Notes: generated by a model not told the origin, from the sequence alone. DNA of 17,310 nucleotides from DATLFQ01 sp035540915 (GCA_035540915.1 DATLFQ010000145.1:1-17310), one strand, 5' to 3'; shown: positions 1 through 6,544, numbered from the stretch's first letter. Made by a program: numbers and translations.

Positions 1-1
1 G

Positions 2-229
2 CCCGCCAGCGTCGGCGACTACGTGGCCGGCCCCAGTCACGTTCTTCCCACCTACGGCTCGGCCCGGTTCTCGGGCGCCCTCGGCGTGGCCGACTTCCGC
101 AAGACGGTCCACGTCATCTCCGTGGACGAGGCCGGCCTGGCCCGCCTGGGACCCTCGGTGGTGGCCCTGGCCGAGGCCGAGGGCCTGGCCGCCCACGCCC
201 GGTCGGTCGGTGCACGGTGGGCGTCGTGA
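2..229 (+). CDS. hisD: Histidinol dehydrogenase, C-terminal end (partial)
   Basis: Only the last 75 or so codons are present; the 5' part lies before the window. The reading frame opens at base 2 and ends at TGA 227-229. The residues ASVGDYVAGPSHVLPT, followed by GSARFSGALGVADF, are the conserved HisD C-terminal region. The His in PSHVLPT belongs to the family's zinc and active-site region. HisD is an NAD-dependent, zinc-containing enzyme that oxidises L-histidinol to L-histidine in two steps, the last reactions of histidine synthesis, in the cytosol. Its stop overlaps the start region of hisC, so the two are probably co-translated. The identification is firm from this segment plus the his context. 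Confidence 0.95.
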   Translation, partial: PASVGDYVAGPSHVLPTYGSARFSGALGVADFRKTVHVISVDEAGLARLGPSVVALAEAEGLAAHARSVGARWAS

Positions 230-1290
230 CCCCGGCCGGCGCCGGCGGCGACGCCGGCCTCGGCCCGGGCTACCACTCGCCCCAGGTCGACGTCGCCGTC
301 CGCCTGAACACCAACGAGTCGCCCTACCCGCCGCCGCCGGCGTTCGTGGCGGCCCTGGCCGAGGCGGTGGCGGGCATCGCGTTCAACCGCTACCCCGACC
401 GGGAGGCGACCGCCCTGCGGGCCGGGCTTGCGGACCTCCACGGCGTTGCCCCTGAGCAGGTGTTCTGCGCCAACGGTTCCAACGAGGTCCTCCAGACCCT
501 CCTCCTGGCCTACGGGGGGCCGGGCCGCGTCGCGGCGGTGTTCGAGCCGACCTACGCCCTCCACTCCCACATCGCCCGCCTGACCGGCACGGCGGTGGCC
601 GAGGGCGAGCGGGCACCGGGCTGGCACCTGGACCTGGCCGAGGTACGCCGCGTGGCGCGCGACGCGCAGCCGGCCGTGACCTTCGTGTGCTCCCCGAACA
701 ACCCGACCGGCGGGGCCGAGCCGGCCGAGGTGGTGGCCGAGGTCGCCGCCCTCGCTCCGGGGCTCGTGGTGGTGGACGAGGCCTACGGCCAGTTCTCGCC
801 CTGGTCGGCGCTGGCCCTGGTCGGCGAGGACGCCAGCGTGGTGGTCACCCGGACCTACTCCAAGACGTGGTCGATGGCGGCGGCGCGGCTCGGCTACCTC
901 GTCGGCCCGTCCCCGGTGGTGGCCGAGCTGGAGCGGCGGGCCCTGCCCTACCACCTCGACGCGGTGAAGCAGGCGGCCGGCCTGCTGGCCCTGCGGTTCC
1001 GCGCCGACATGGAGGCGCGGGTGGCGGCGGTGGCGGCCGAGCGGGAGCGCCTGGCCGCCCGGCTGGCCGGGCTGGCCGTGCAGGTGTGGCCGAGCGACGC
1101 CAACTTCGTGCTGTTCCGGCCCCACGACGGCGAGGGGGCCAAGGTGTGGCAGGGCCTGGTGGACCGGTCCGTGCTGGTGCGCGACATGTCGGGGTGGCCG
1201 CGCCTGGACGGCTGCCTGCGCGTCACAGTGGGCACGCCCGAGGAGGACGACGCCTTCCTGGCCGCGCTGGCCGAGGTGCTGGACCGGTGA
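217..1290 (+). CDS. hisC: Histidinol-phosphate aminotransferase
   Basis: PLP-dependent fold-type I aminotransferase that makes histidinol phosphate from imidazole-acetol phosphate and glutamate. Visible landmarks are the N-terminal RLNTNESPYPPP (about residues 28-39), the SPNNPTG motif typical of class I/II aminotransferases, VVDEAYGQF (PLP-binding Asp and Tyr), and TYSKTWSMAAARLGY with the Schiff-base lysine at K216. An Arg near the C-terminus (GCLRVTVGTPEE) fits the substrate-phosphate or carboxylate Arg. At 357 aa it is of usual length. Two starts are possible: GTG 217, used here, or GTG 226, which would give a 4-base GTGA overlap with the hisD stop like other junctions in this operon. The second is equally plausible and would shorten the protein by 3 residues. 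The gene ends in a GTGA overlap with hisB. Confidence 0.96.
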   Translation: MGVVTPAGAGGDAGLGPGYHSPQVDVAVRLNTNESPYPPPPAFVAALAEAVAGIAFNRYPDREATALRAGLADLHGVAPEQVFCANGSNEVLQTLLLAYGGPGRVAAVFEPTYALHSHIARLTGTAVAEGERAPGWHLDLAEVRRVARDAQPAVTFVCSPNNPTGGAEPAEVVAEVAALAPGLVVVDEAYGQFSPWSALALVGEDASVVVTRTYSKTWSMAAARLGYLVGPSPVVAELERRALPYHLDAVKQAAGLLALRFRADMEARVAAVAAERERLAARLAGLAVQVWPSDANFVLFRPHDGEGAKVWQGLVDRSVLVRDMSGWPRLDGCLRVTVGTPEEDDAFLAALAEVLDR

Positions 1291-1883
1291 GCCGGGCCGC
1301 CACCCGCTCGCGCACGACCCGCGAGACAGAGATCCAGGTGGTCCTCGACCTCGACAGCGCCGACGGAGAGGTGACCGTCGACACCGGCCTGCCCTTCTTC
1401 GACCACATGCTGGCCCAGCTGGGGCGGCACGGCGGCATGTCCCTCACCGTGCGGGCCCGGGGGGACCTGGAGGTCGATACGCACCACACCGTGGAGGACA
1501 CCGCCATCACCCTCGGCGAGGCGTTCGCCGAGGCGCTGGGCGACAAGGCCGGCATCCGGCGGTTCGGGTCGGTGCTGCTGCCGCTGGACGAGGCGCTGGT
1601 CGAGGTGGCCCTCGACCTGTCGGGCCGCCCCTACACGGTCTACGACGTGACCTGCCCGGTGGACGCCCTGGCCCTGGGCACGCCCCCCTTCGACCCGCAG
1701 CTCGGCGAGCACTTCTGGCAGAGCTTCGCCACCGCAGCCGGGATCACCCTGCACGTCAACCTGCGCAGCGGCCGCAACACCCACCACATCCTGGAGGCCG
1801 TGTTCAAGGCGGTGGCCCGGGCCCTGCGCGACGCCACCCGCCTCGAAGGCGCCGCCGTCCCTTCCACCAAGGGCGTCCTGTGA
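1287..1883 (+). CDS. hisB: Imidazoleglycerol-phosphate dehydratase
   Basis: HisB (IGPD) dehydrates imidazole-glycerol phosphate to imidazole-acetol phosphate using a Mn-binding His/Glu cluster. The 198-aa single-domain form lacks the histidinol phosphatase domain of E. coli HisB. The duplicated metal-binding motifs are visible: GLPFFDHMLAQLGRH, DTHHTVEDTAITLGEA, LGEHFWQSFA and GRNTHHILEAVFKAVARALRDA. The C-terminus PSTKGVL is the canonical ending. The start GTG 1287 overlaps the hisC stop by 4 bases (GTGA). The stop at 1881-1883 is itself part of a GTGA that opens a mini-ORF running into hisH. The next real gene, hisH, lies 73 bp downstream, which is the longest gap so far in an otherwise tight operon. 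Confidence 0.96.
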   Translation: MSRAATRSRTTRETEIQVVLDLDSADGEVTVDTGLPFFDHMLAQLGRHGGMSLTVRARGDLEVDTHHTVEDTAITLGEAFAEALGDKAGIRRFGSVLLPLDEALVEVALDLSGRPYTVYDVTCPVDALALGTPPFDPQLGEHFWQSFATAAGITLHVNLRSGRNTHHILEAVFKAVARALRDATRLEGAAVPSTKGVL

Positions 1884-1960
1884 CCCCCGCCTCCCCCCCC
1901 GGCGAACTTGGTGCCGTATCGCGCGCCAGGGCGCGCGATACGTCCACCGGTTCGCCGTGA
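1880..1960 (+). CDS. Candidate 26-aa coupling mini-ORF between hisB and hisH
   Basis: GTG 1880 overlaps the hisB stop (GTGA 1880-1883). The frame stays open for 26 codons and stops at TGA 1958-1960, which overlaps the hisH start (GTGA 1957-1960). An AAGGG stretch at 1869-1873 lies 6 nt before the GTG. No Shine-Dalgarno is seen directly before hisH, so termination-reinitiation through this frame could feed hisH. The product begins VTPASPP and contains ELGAVSRARARD. It resembles the mini-ORF at 13159-13251 (VTPAAAPS, ELGAGSRARARD). The DNA is mostly a palindrome, so the peptide may be a by-product of keeping the frame open and not a functional protein. No known family was recognised. Confidence 0.35.
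   Translation: MTPASPPGELGAVSRARARDTSTGSP
1900..1957 (+). repeat. Palindromic intergenic element, copy 1 (REP-like)
   Basis: The arms fold into one long hairpin. The outer stem pairs CGGCGAAC (1900-1907) with GTTCGCCG (1950-1957), and a middle stem pairs GGTG with CACC. The inner stem is a perfect 10-bp match of GTATCGCGCG (1916-1925) to CGCGCGATAC (1932-1941), with loop CCAGGG. One T in the left arm is bulged and a small asymmetric internal loop separates the middle and inner stems. A homologous copy with compensatory stem changes lies at 13184-13236. There is no U-tract, so it does not look like a simple intrinsic terminator, and it sits inside an operon. Confidence 0.85.
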
Positions 1961-2559
1961 TCGCCGTCCTGGACTACGGGATCGGCAACCTGCGGTCCGC
2001 CCAGAAGGCGCTGGAGCGGGTCGGCGCCGAGGCGACGCTGGTCACCGACGCAGGCGACGCGGCGCGCGCCGACGGGGTCGTGCTGCCGGGCGTCGGCGCC
2101 TTCGGCGCCTGCATGGCCGCGCTCCGGGCGTCGGGCCTGGACGCCGTGGTTCGCGACGCGGTGGCCGCCGGCACGCCGTTCCTCGGCATCTGCATCGGCT
2201 TCCAACTCCTGTACGAGGCGTCGGAGGAGGCGCCCGGCGTGGCCGGTCTGGGCATCCTGGACGGCACCGTGACGCCGTTACCACCGGGAGTCAAGCGCCC
2301 GCAGATGCAGTGGAACGTCCTGGAGGCGACGGGGCGGGACAGCGCGCTGCTGGCCCAGTTGGGCCCGGAGCCGTGGGCCTACTTCGTGCACTCGTTCGCA
2401 GCCCCCGCCTCCGCCGACGTGGTGGCCACCTGTGACTACGGCGGGCCGGTGACGGCGGCGGTCGAACGCGGGCGGCTGTGGGGGACCCAGTTCCACCCCG
2501 AGAAGTCGGGGCCGGTGGGGCTGGCCCTGCTGGCCGCCTTCGCCACGAGCTGCACCTGA
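1957..2559 (+). CDS. hisH: Imidazole glycerol phosphate synthase, glutaminase subunit
   Basis: Class I glutamine amidotransferase that supplies ammonia to HisF. The 200-aa protein opens with IAVLDYGIGNLRSA, carries the oxyanion region LPGVGAFG (43-50), the nucleophile Cys79 in GICIGFQLL, and the His180-x-Glu182 pair in QFHPEKSG. The motif usually written GICLGMQLL has Ile and Phe here, and the usual GWN after the HisF-contact segment reads QMQWN; both are mild variants. The start GTG 1957 lies right after the palindromic spacer and lacks a Shine-Dalgarno. The start matches family N-termini exactly. It is followed after 8 bp by hisA. Confidence 0.96.
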   Translation: MIAVLDYGIGNLRSAQKALERVGAEATLVTDAGDAARADGVVLPGVGAFGACMAALRASGLDAVVRDAVAAGTPFLGICIGFQLLYEASEEAPGVAGLGILDGTVTPLPPGVKRPQMQWNVLEATGRDSALLAQLGPEPWAYFVHSFAAPASADVVATCDYGGPVTAAVERGRLWGTQFHPEKSGPVGLALLAAFATSCT

Positions 2560-2567
2560 GGCCCGGC

Positions 2568-3308
2568 GTGGACCTGTACCCGGCCATCGACATCCGCAGC
2601 GGCGCGTGCGTCCGCCTGGTGCAGGGCGACTACGCCCAGGAGAAGGTGTACCGGGCCGACCCCGTGGAGGTGGCCGGCGAGCTGGTGGCCGCCGGCGCCC
2701 GGTGGCTGCACGTCGTCGACCTCGACGCCGCCCGCACCGGCCGGCCCGAGAACCGGAAGACGGTGGCGGCGGTGGCCGCCACTGCCGCTGCGGCCGGCGT
2801 GCCGGTCCAGAGCGGCGGCGCCTTCGTCGCGCACGCCGCCGCCGAGGCGCTGCTGGACGCCGGCGTGGCCCGGGTCGTCGTCGGCACCGCCGCTCTGGAG
2901 GACCCGGGCATGGTGCGGCGACTGGCCGGGCGCCACCCGGGCGCCGTCGCCGTCGGCCTCGACGCCCGCGGCGGCCAGCTGGCCGTGCGCGGCTGGACCG
3001 CAGTGGCGGGTCTGTCGCCGGCGGAGGCGCTGGGCTGCTTCGAGGACAGCGGCGTGGCCGCGTTCGTGGTGACCGACATCGCCCGGGACGGGATGATGGC
3101 CGGGCCCGACGCCGGGGGGCTGGCCGGCGTGCTGGCGCTGACGGCGGTGCCGGTGATCGCGTCCGGCGGCGTGGCCACGCTGGCCGACCTGCGGGCGCTC
3201 GCCGGGCTGGAGGCGGCCGGTCGCCGGCTGGCGGGGGCCGTCGTCGGGACCGCCCTGTACGAGGGCAGCTTCAGCGTGGCGGAGGCGCTGGTCGCGTGCG
3301 GACGGTGA
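2568..3308 (+). CDS. hisA: ProFAR isomerase (HisA)
   Basis: HisA is a TIM-barrel enzyme that isomerises ProFAR to PRFAR. The 246-aa protein begins DLYPAIDIRSG with the catalytic Asp8, and the second acid is Asp132 in VGLDARGG. VVTDIARDG (about 167-174) and VIASGGVATLADL are the phosphate-site loops of the barrel's second half. The first-half phosphate loop is unusual: QSGGAFVA (81-88) stands where most HisA have GGGIR and PriA has SGGIR, so the conserved Arg is absent. A dedicated trpF is present at 12509, so there is no need for PriA-type dual function. The start GTG 2568 matches family N-termini. The reading frame stays open upstream, but that stretch overlaps hisH. Confidence 0.94.
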   Translation: MDLYPAIDIRSGACVRLVQGDYAQEKVYRADPVEVAGELVAAGARWLHVVDLDAARTGRPENRKTVAAVAATAAAAGVPVQSGGAFVAHAAAEALLDAGVARVVVGTAALEDPGMVRRLAGRHPGAVAVGLDARGGQLAVRGWTAVAGLSPAEALGCFEDSGVAAFVVTDIARDGMMAGPDAGGLAGVLALTAVPVIASGGVATLADLRALAGLEAAGRRLAGAVVGTALYEGSFSVAEALVACGR

Positions 3309-4063
3309 GGCTCATCCCGTGCCTGGACGTCGATGCCGGCCGCGTGGTCAAGGGCGTGAACTTCGTCGGCCTGCGCGACGCCGGCGACCCCGTCGAGCTG
3401 GCTGCCCGCTACGACCAGGCCGGTGCCGACGAGGTGGTGTTCCTGGACATCACTGCCTCGTCGGACCAGCGGGCGACCATGGTCGACGTGGTCCGCCGCA
3501 CCGCCGACCAGGTCTTCATCCCGCTCACCGTGGGCGGCGGGGTGCGCGCGGTCGACGACGCCCGGGCCCTGCTGCGGGCGGGGGCCGACAAGGTGGGCGT
3601 CAACACCGCCGCGGTGGCGCGGCCCGCGCTGGTGGCCGAGATGGCCGCCGAGTTCGGCAACCAGTGCGTGGTGGTGGCGATCGACGCCCGGCGCCGGCAG
3701 GACGGGCGGCCGGGCTACGAGGTGGTCACCCACGGGGGCCGCCGGCGGACCGACCTGGACGCCGTCGAGTGGGCGGCCGAGTGCGAGCGGCTCGGCGCCG
3801 GCGAGATCCTGCTCACGTCCATGGACCGCGACGGGACCAGGGACGGGTTCGACATCGCGCTCACCCGAGCGGTGGTCGACGCCGTCAACGTCCCGGTGGT
3901 GGCCAGCGGGGGAGTGGGCACCCTCGACCACCTGGTCGAGGGCGCCCTGGCGGGTGGCGCCGACGCCCTGCTGGCGGCGTCGGTGTTCCACTTCGGCCAG
4001 TTCACGGTGTCCGACGCGAAAGCCCGGCTGGCGGCGGCGGGCGTCGCCGTGCGACCGGCGTGA
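3296..4063 (+). CDS. hisF: Imidazole glycerol phosphate synthase, cyclase subunit
   Basis: HisF uses ammonia from HisH to convert PRFAR to imidazole-glycerol phosphate and AICAR. From GTG 3296 the 255-aa protein reads MRTVRLIPCLD, which puts the two catalytic aspartates at Asp11 and Asp130 (VVVAIDARR), the canonical numbering. A GGAGG at 3281-3285 lies 10 nt before this start. The alternative GTG 3305 would give a GTGA overlap with hisA but removes three residues and misplaces the Shine-Dalgarno, so 3296 is preferred. TVGGGVRAVDDAR and VVASGGVGTLDHL are the phosphate loops. It overlaps hisA by 13 bases. After it the operon shows a 69-bp gap containing a palindrome and a candidate promoter. 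Confidence 0.96.
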   Translation: MRTVRLIPCLDVDAGRVVKGVNFVGLRDAGDPVELAARYDQAGADEVVFLDITASSDQRATMVDVVRRTADQVFIPLTVGGGVRAVDDARALLRAGADKVGVNTAAVARPALVAEMAAEFGNQCVVVAIDARRRQDGRPGYEVVTHGGRRRTDLDAVEWAAECERLGAGEILLTSMDRDGTRDGFDIALTRAVVDAVNVPVVASGGVGTLDHLVEGALAGGADALLAASVFHFGQFTVSDAKARLAAAGVAVRPA

Positions 4064-4081
4064 CGCCGTCGTGACCGTCAC

Positions 4082-4097
4082 CGAGCGGGCCCGCTCG
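4082..4097. promoter_or_regulatory. Perfect 16-bp palindrome between hisF and the GroES-like gene
   Basis: CGAGCGGGCCCGCTCG is a perfect 16-bp inverted repeat without spacer, 18 bp after the hisF stop. Its centre is about 43 bp before the GTG of the next gene and about 33 bp before the candidate -10 element at 4120-4125. It could be a repressor operator or a short hairpin at the hisF 3' end. No U-tract follows, so intrinsic termination is not supported. The regulator is unknown. Confidence 0.4.
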
Positions 4098-4119
4098 CCC
4101 CTCGCCCGGCGCAGGGCGG

Positions 4120-4125
4120 TACCGT
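4120..4125 (+). promoter_or_regulatory. Candidate -10 element of a leaderless promoter before the GroES-like gene
   Basis: TACCGT fits the actinobacterial TANNNT -10 consensus and is followed by 7 nt before GTG 4133. That spacing places the transcript start at or beside the start codon, as in leaderless mRNAs. The trpC start shows the same arrangement (TAGGCT, 7 nt, GTG). No clear -35 is visible, and no Shine-Dalgarno precedes GTG 4133, which fits the leaderless reading. Confidence 0.4.
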
Positions 4126-4132
4126 CGGCGCG

Positions 4133-4459
4133 GTGCCCGACCGAGATGCCAAGCAGCCCATCACGATGCTGGCCGACCGGCTGCTCGTGCAGCTCCCGGC
4201 CGCCGAGGGCGACCGCCGGTCCCGCTCCGGCATCGTGATCCCGGCCACCGCCCAGGTGAGCAAGCGCCTGGCCTGGGCCGAGGTGGTCGCGGTGGGCCCG
4301 CAGGTGCGAGCGGTCCGGGCCGCCGACTGGGTGCTGTTCAACCCCGAGGACCGCTACGAGGTCGAGGTGCGGGGCGAGGACTACCTCATCCTGCGCGAGC
4401 GCGACGTCCACGCGGTGGCGTCGGACCGTATCGAGGACCGCACCGGGTTGTACCTGTGA
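4133..4459 (+). CDS. GroES-like (Cpn10-fold) protein inside the his operon
   Basis: The 108-aa product matches the GroES pattern in order. MLADRLLVQLPAAEG (about 12-26) corresponds to the GroES N-terminal strand; a short mobile-loop region RRSRSGIVIPATAQ (about 28-41) follows. Next come AEVVAVGPQV (about 49-58), DWVLFNPEDRYEVEVRGEDYLILRERDVHAV and a short tail beyond the usual end. GroES is the lid of the GroEL chaperonin. The mobile loop normally ends in hydrophobic residues that touch GroEL, and GIVIPAT keeps that character. No groEL is nearby, so this may be a second, specialised co-chaperonin or a repurposed Cpn10-fold protein. Its stop overlaps hisI by GTGA. It has its own candidate promoter. 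Confidence 0.8.
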   Translation: MPDRDAKQPITMLADRLLVQLPAAEGDRRSRSGIVIPATAQVSKRLAWAEVVAVGPQVRAVRAADWVLFNPEDRYEVEVRGEDYLILRERDVHAVASDRIEDRTGLYL

Positions 4460-4824
4460 GCCACCGGCCCGCCGCCCTCCCGCCCGGGGTCGAGATCCGC
4501 TTCGACGCCGACGGCCTGGTGCCGGCCGTCGCCCAGGACGACGACACCGGCCAGGTCCTCATGCTGGCCTGGATGAACGAGGCCACCCTGGCCGAGACCC
4601 TGGCCACAGGGCGGATGGTCTACTGGAGCCGGTCGCGCCGGGAGCGCTGGGCCAAGGGCGACACCTCGGGCGACGTGCAGACGGTGGTGTCCGCCTCCTA
4701 CGACTGCGACGCCGATGCGCTGCTGTTCCGGGTCCGCCAGGCGGGCCGCGGCGCGTGCCACACCGGGGAGTTCACCTGCTTCCACCGGTCGCTCGGACCG
4801 GTCGCCGGTGCACCACCCGAGTAG
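4456..4824 (+). CDS. hisI: Phosphoribosyl-AMP cyclohydrolase
   Basis: HisI opens the purine ring of phosphoribosyl-AMP, the third step of histidine synthesis, using Zn and Mg. The 122-aa protein shows LMLAWMNEATLAETLATG, VYWSRSRRERWAKGDTSG (about 56-72), the metal-binding DCDADALLF with Asp83, Cys84, Asp85 and Asp87, and the C-terminal cysteines Cys101 and Cys108 in ACHTGEFTCFH. It contains only the cyclohydrolase domain; no HisE pyrophosphatase domain is fused, so hisE must be elsewhere. The start GTG 4456 overlaps the GroES-like stop by 4 bases. The 3' end overlaps trpE by 17 bases, which links the his and trp genes in one transcription unit. Confidence 0.96.
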   Translation: MSHRPAALPPGVEIRFDADGLVPAVAQDDDTGQVLMLAWMNEATLAETLATGRMVYWSRSRRERWAKGDTSGDVQTVVSASYDCDADALLFRVRQAGRGACHTGEFTCFHRSLGPVAGAPPE

Positions 4825-6340
4825 GGACGACTTCCGCGCCCTGGCCCGGGACCACACGGTGGTGCCGGTGTGGCGGCGGGTCCTGGGAGACCTGACCACC
4901 CCGGTGGCCGGGTTCGCCCGGGTGGTCGGCGGGGACCCGGGCTTCCTGTTCGAGTCGGTGGAGCACGGCCAGCGGTGGAGCCGGTGGTCGTTCGTCGGCC
5001 GCCGCCCGTCGGCCACGCTCGTGGCCCGGTCCGGGCGCATCGAGGCCGACGGGGAGCTCCCGCCCTCGGTGCCCCTCGACCGGGGGGTGCTGGCTGCCCT
5101 GGAGGGGCTGGCCGGCGCCTACCGCTCGCCGGTGCTGCCCGACCTGCCGCCGCTGCACGGCGGCGTCGTCGGCTACCTGGGCTACGACGTGGTCCGGGAG
5201 GTGGAGCGGCTGCCGTCGGCGCCGCCCGACGACCTGGGCCACCCCGATGCCGTCGTGTCGGTGGTCGGCCAGATCGCCGCCTACGACCACTGGCGCCAGC
5301 AGGTGACGCTGATCGACAACGCGCTGGTCCCCGAGGGCGCCGGCCGTGAGGCGGTCGACGCGCTGTACGACGCGTCCACCGCCCGACTGGACCGGCTGGC
5401 GACCGACGGCGCCCGCGCCCTCGACGAGCCGGTGGTCGAGCCGCCCGACGCCGACGAGCCGCTGCCGGCGGTGCGCCGCACCATGTCCCCGGCGGCCTAC
5501 GCCGGCGCGGTCGCCGTCGCCAAGGACCACATCCTGGCCGGCGACATCTTCCAGGTGGTGCTCGCGCAGCGCTTCGACCTCGACCTCGGCGCCGACCCGT
5601 TCGACCTCTACCGGGCGCTGCGCCAGGTGAACCCCTCGCCCTACATGTACTTCTTCCGCCACCCCGCCATCACGGTGGTGGGGTCGTCGCCCGAGCCGAT
5701 GGTGCAGGTGCTGGGCGACCGGGTGGTGTCCCGGCCCATCGCCGGCACCCGCCGTCGCGGCCGAACCGACGAGGAGGACCGCCGCCTGGCCGGTGAGCTG
5801 GCCGAGCACCCCAAGGAGGTGGCCGAGCACGTCATGCTGGTCGACCTGGCCCGCAACGACGTCGGCCGGGTGGTGCGGTTCGGCTCCGAGCAGGTGGACG
5901 AGCTGATGACCCTCGAGCGCTACAGCCACGTCATGCACCTGACGTCGCAGGTGTCGGGCCGACTGGCCGACGGCCGGGGGCCAATCGACGTCCTGCGGGC
6001 CACCATGCCGGCTGGCACGGTGTCGGGGGCGCCCAAGGTCCGGGCCATGGAGATCATCGACGAGCTGGAGCCCACCAAACGCGGCCCGTACGCGGGGGTG
6101 GTCGGCTACCTCGACTTCGCCGGCAACCTGGACACCGCCATCGCCATCCGCACCATGCTCGTCGCGCCGGATGGGTCGGCCAGCGTGCAGGCCGGGGCCG
6201 GCATCGTCGCCGACAGCGACCCGGCGGCGGAGGACCGGGAGTGCGCCAACAAGGCGGCCGCCCTGCTGGCCGCTGTCCCGCTGGCCCGCCGCATCACCGC
6301 CGCCCGGCGCGAGGCCGCAGCCGGGCGGCCAGGTGGATGA
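4808..6340 (+). CDS. trpE: Anthranilate synthase component I
   Basis: TrpE makes anthranilate from chorismate with ammonia supplied by TrpG, the first committed step of tryptophan synthesis. From GTG 4808 the 510-aa protein begins MHHPSRDDFRALARDH, comparable to actinobacterial TrpE N-termini (DDFRxLAxxHxVVPV). FLFESVEHGQRWSRWSF (46-62) is the LLES-type feedback site with the conserved Ser50, so inhibition by tryptophan is likely. The catalytic domain shows NPSPYMYF, SRPIAGTRRRG (about 308-318), HVMLVDLARND, ATMPAGTVSGAPKVRAMEII and QAGAGIVADSDP. It starts inside hisI. trpG and trpD do not follow it; a small ORF beginning at an ATGA overlap does. No Trp-rich leader is visible because the gene sits inside the his operon. 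Confidence 0.96.
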   Translation: MHHPSRDDFRALARDHTVVPVWRRVLGDLTTPVAGFARVVGGDPGFLFESVEHGQRWSRWSFVGRRPSATLVARSGRIEADGELPPSVPLDRGVLAALEGLAGAYRSPVLPDLPPLHGGVVGYLGYDVVREVERLPSAPPDDLGHPDAVVSVVGQIAAYDHWRQQVTLIDNALVPEGAGREAVDALYDASTARLDRLATDGARALDEPVVEPPDADEPLPAVRRTMSPAAYAGAVAVAKDHILAGDIFQVVLAQRFDLDLGADPFDLYRALRQVNPSPYMYFFRHPAITVVGSSPEPMVQVLGDRVVSRPIAGTRRRGRTDEEDRRLAGELAEHPKEVAEHVMLVDLARNDVGRVVRFGSEQVDELMTLERYSHVMHLTSQVSGRLADGRGPIDVLRATMPAGTVSGAPKVRAMEIIDELEPTKRGPYAGVVGYLDFAGNLDTAIAIRTMLVAPDGSASVQAGAGIVADSDPAAEDRECANKAAALLAAVPLARRITAARREAAAGRPGG

Positions 6341-6468
6341 TCGACGCCCGGTTGGACGAGCTGCTGTCGGCAGAGCCCGACGGGATCGTCCCGGCCCGCG
6401 GCCCGCGGCCCGCGGCCCGCGGCGGGCGACCGGCTCCGGTCGGCGCACGCGCGCACGGCCGCCGGTGA
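6337..6468 (+). pseudogene. Small ORF after trpE, apparently frameshifted at a 7-bp repeat
   Basis: ATG 6337 overlaps the trpE stop (ATGA). The frame reads MIDARLDELLSAEPDGIVPA and then enters four CCCGCGG units, after which it turns into a Pro/Arg-rich run and stops at 6466-6468 (43 aa). In the next frame, from about 6425 to 6520, the DNA reads GDRLRSAHARTAAGD followed by RAELRQAAFDEVSARR. That is a charged, helix-like sequence with strongly GC third positions, which suggests real coding. Losing one 7-bp unit would join the two parts in frame. The joined frame then has no stop until inside the antisense of corA, so the true 3' end is unclear. It may be a broken gene, a sequencing slip or a switchable gene. 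No family was recognised. Confidence 0.45.
6395..6422 (+). repeat. 7-bp tandem repeat, 4 exact CCCGCGG units
   Basis: Four perfect copies lie at 6395-6401, 6402-6408, 6409-6415 and 6416-6422, inside the small ORF after trpE. Seven is not a multiple of three, so each gain or loss of a unit changes the downstream frame. Slipped-strand mispairing or read errors in this all-GC stretch are both plausible. Confidence 0.9.
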
Positions 6469-6507
6469 CCGCGCGGAACTGCGCCAGGCCGCCTTCGACG
6501 AGGTGTC

Positions 6508-6540
6508 GGCCCGTCGCTGCGGTGGTGAGCCGAACGGGCC
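6508..6540. terminator. Candidate hairpin between the converging trpE unit and corA
   Basis: GGCCCGT (6508-6514) pairs with ACGGGCC (6534-6540), and a short inner GCT/AGC pair shortens the 19-nt loop. It lies between the end of the plus-strand trp segment and the corA stop on the minus strand at 6545. That is where a bidirectional terminator would be expected. No U-tract is seen on either strand, so the call rests on stem and position only. Confidence 0.35.
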
Positions 6541-6544
6541 CCGC

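Noticed and set aside
52..1125. Long minus-strand open frames opposite the his, trpE, lipoprotein and trpC regions (hundreds of codons)
   Set aside because: They mirror real genes in a very GC-rich genome where stops are rare. Their translations are rich in Arg, Gly, His and Pro with no recognisable motifs.
1900..1957. hisB-hisH palindrome as an intrinsic terminator
   Set aside because: No U-tract, a position inside a tight operon, and a homologous copy at another internal junction argue for a repeat element.
4111..4132. T-box-like string AGGGCGGTACCG before the GroES-like gene
   Set aside because: The T-box core needs UGGN to pair with the tRNA NCCA end; here it is CGGT. There is no upstream stem I or specifier structure in the 69-bp gap.
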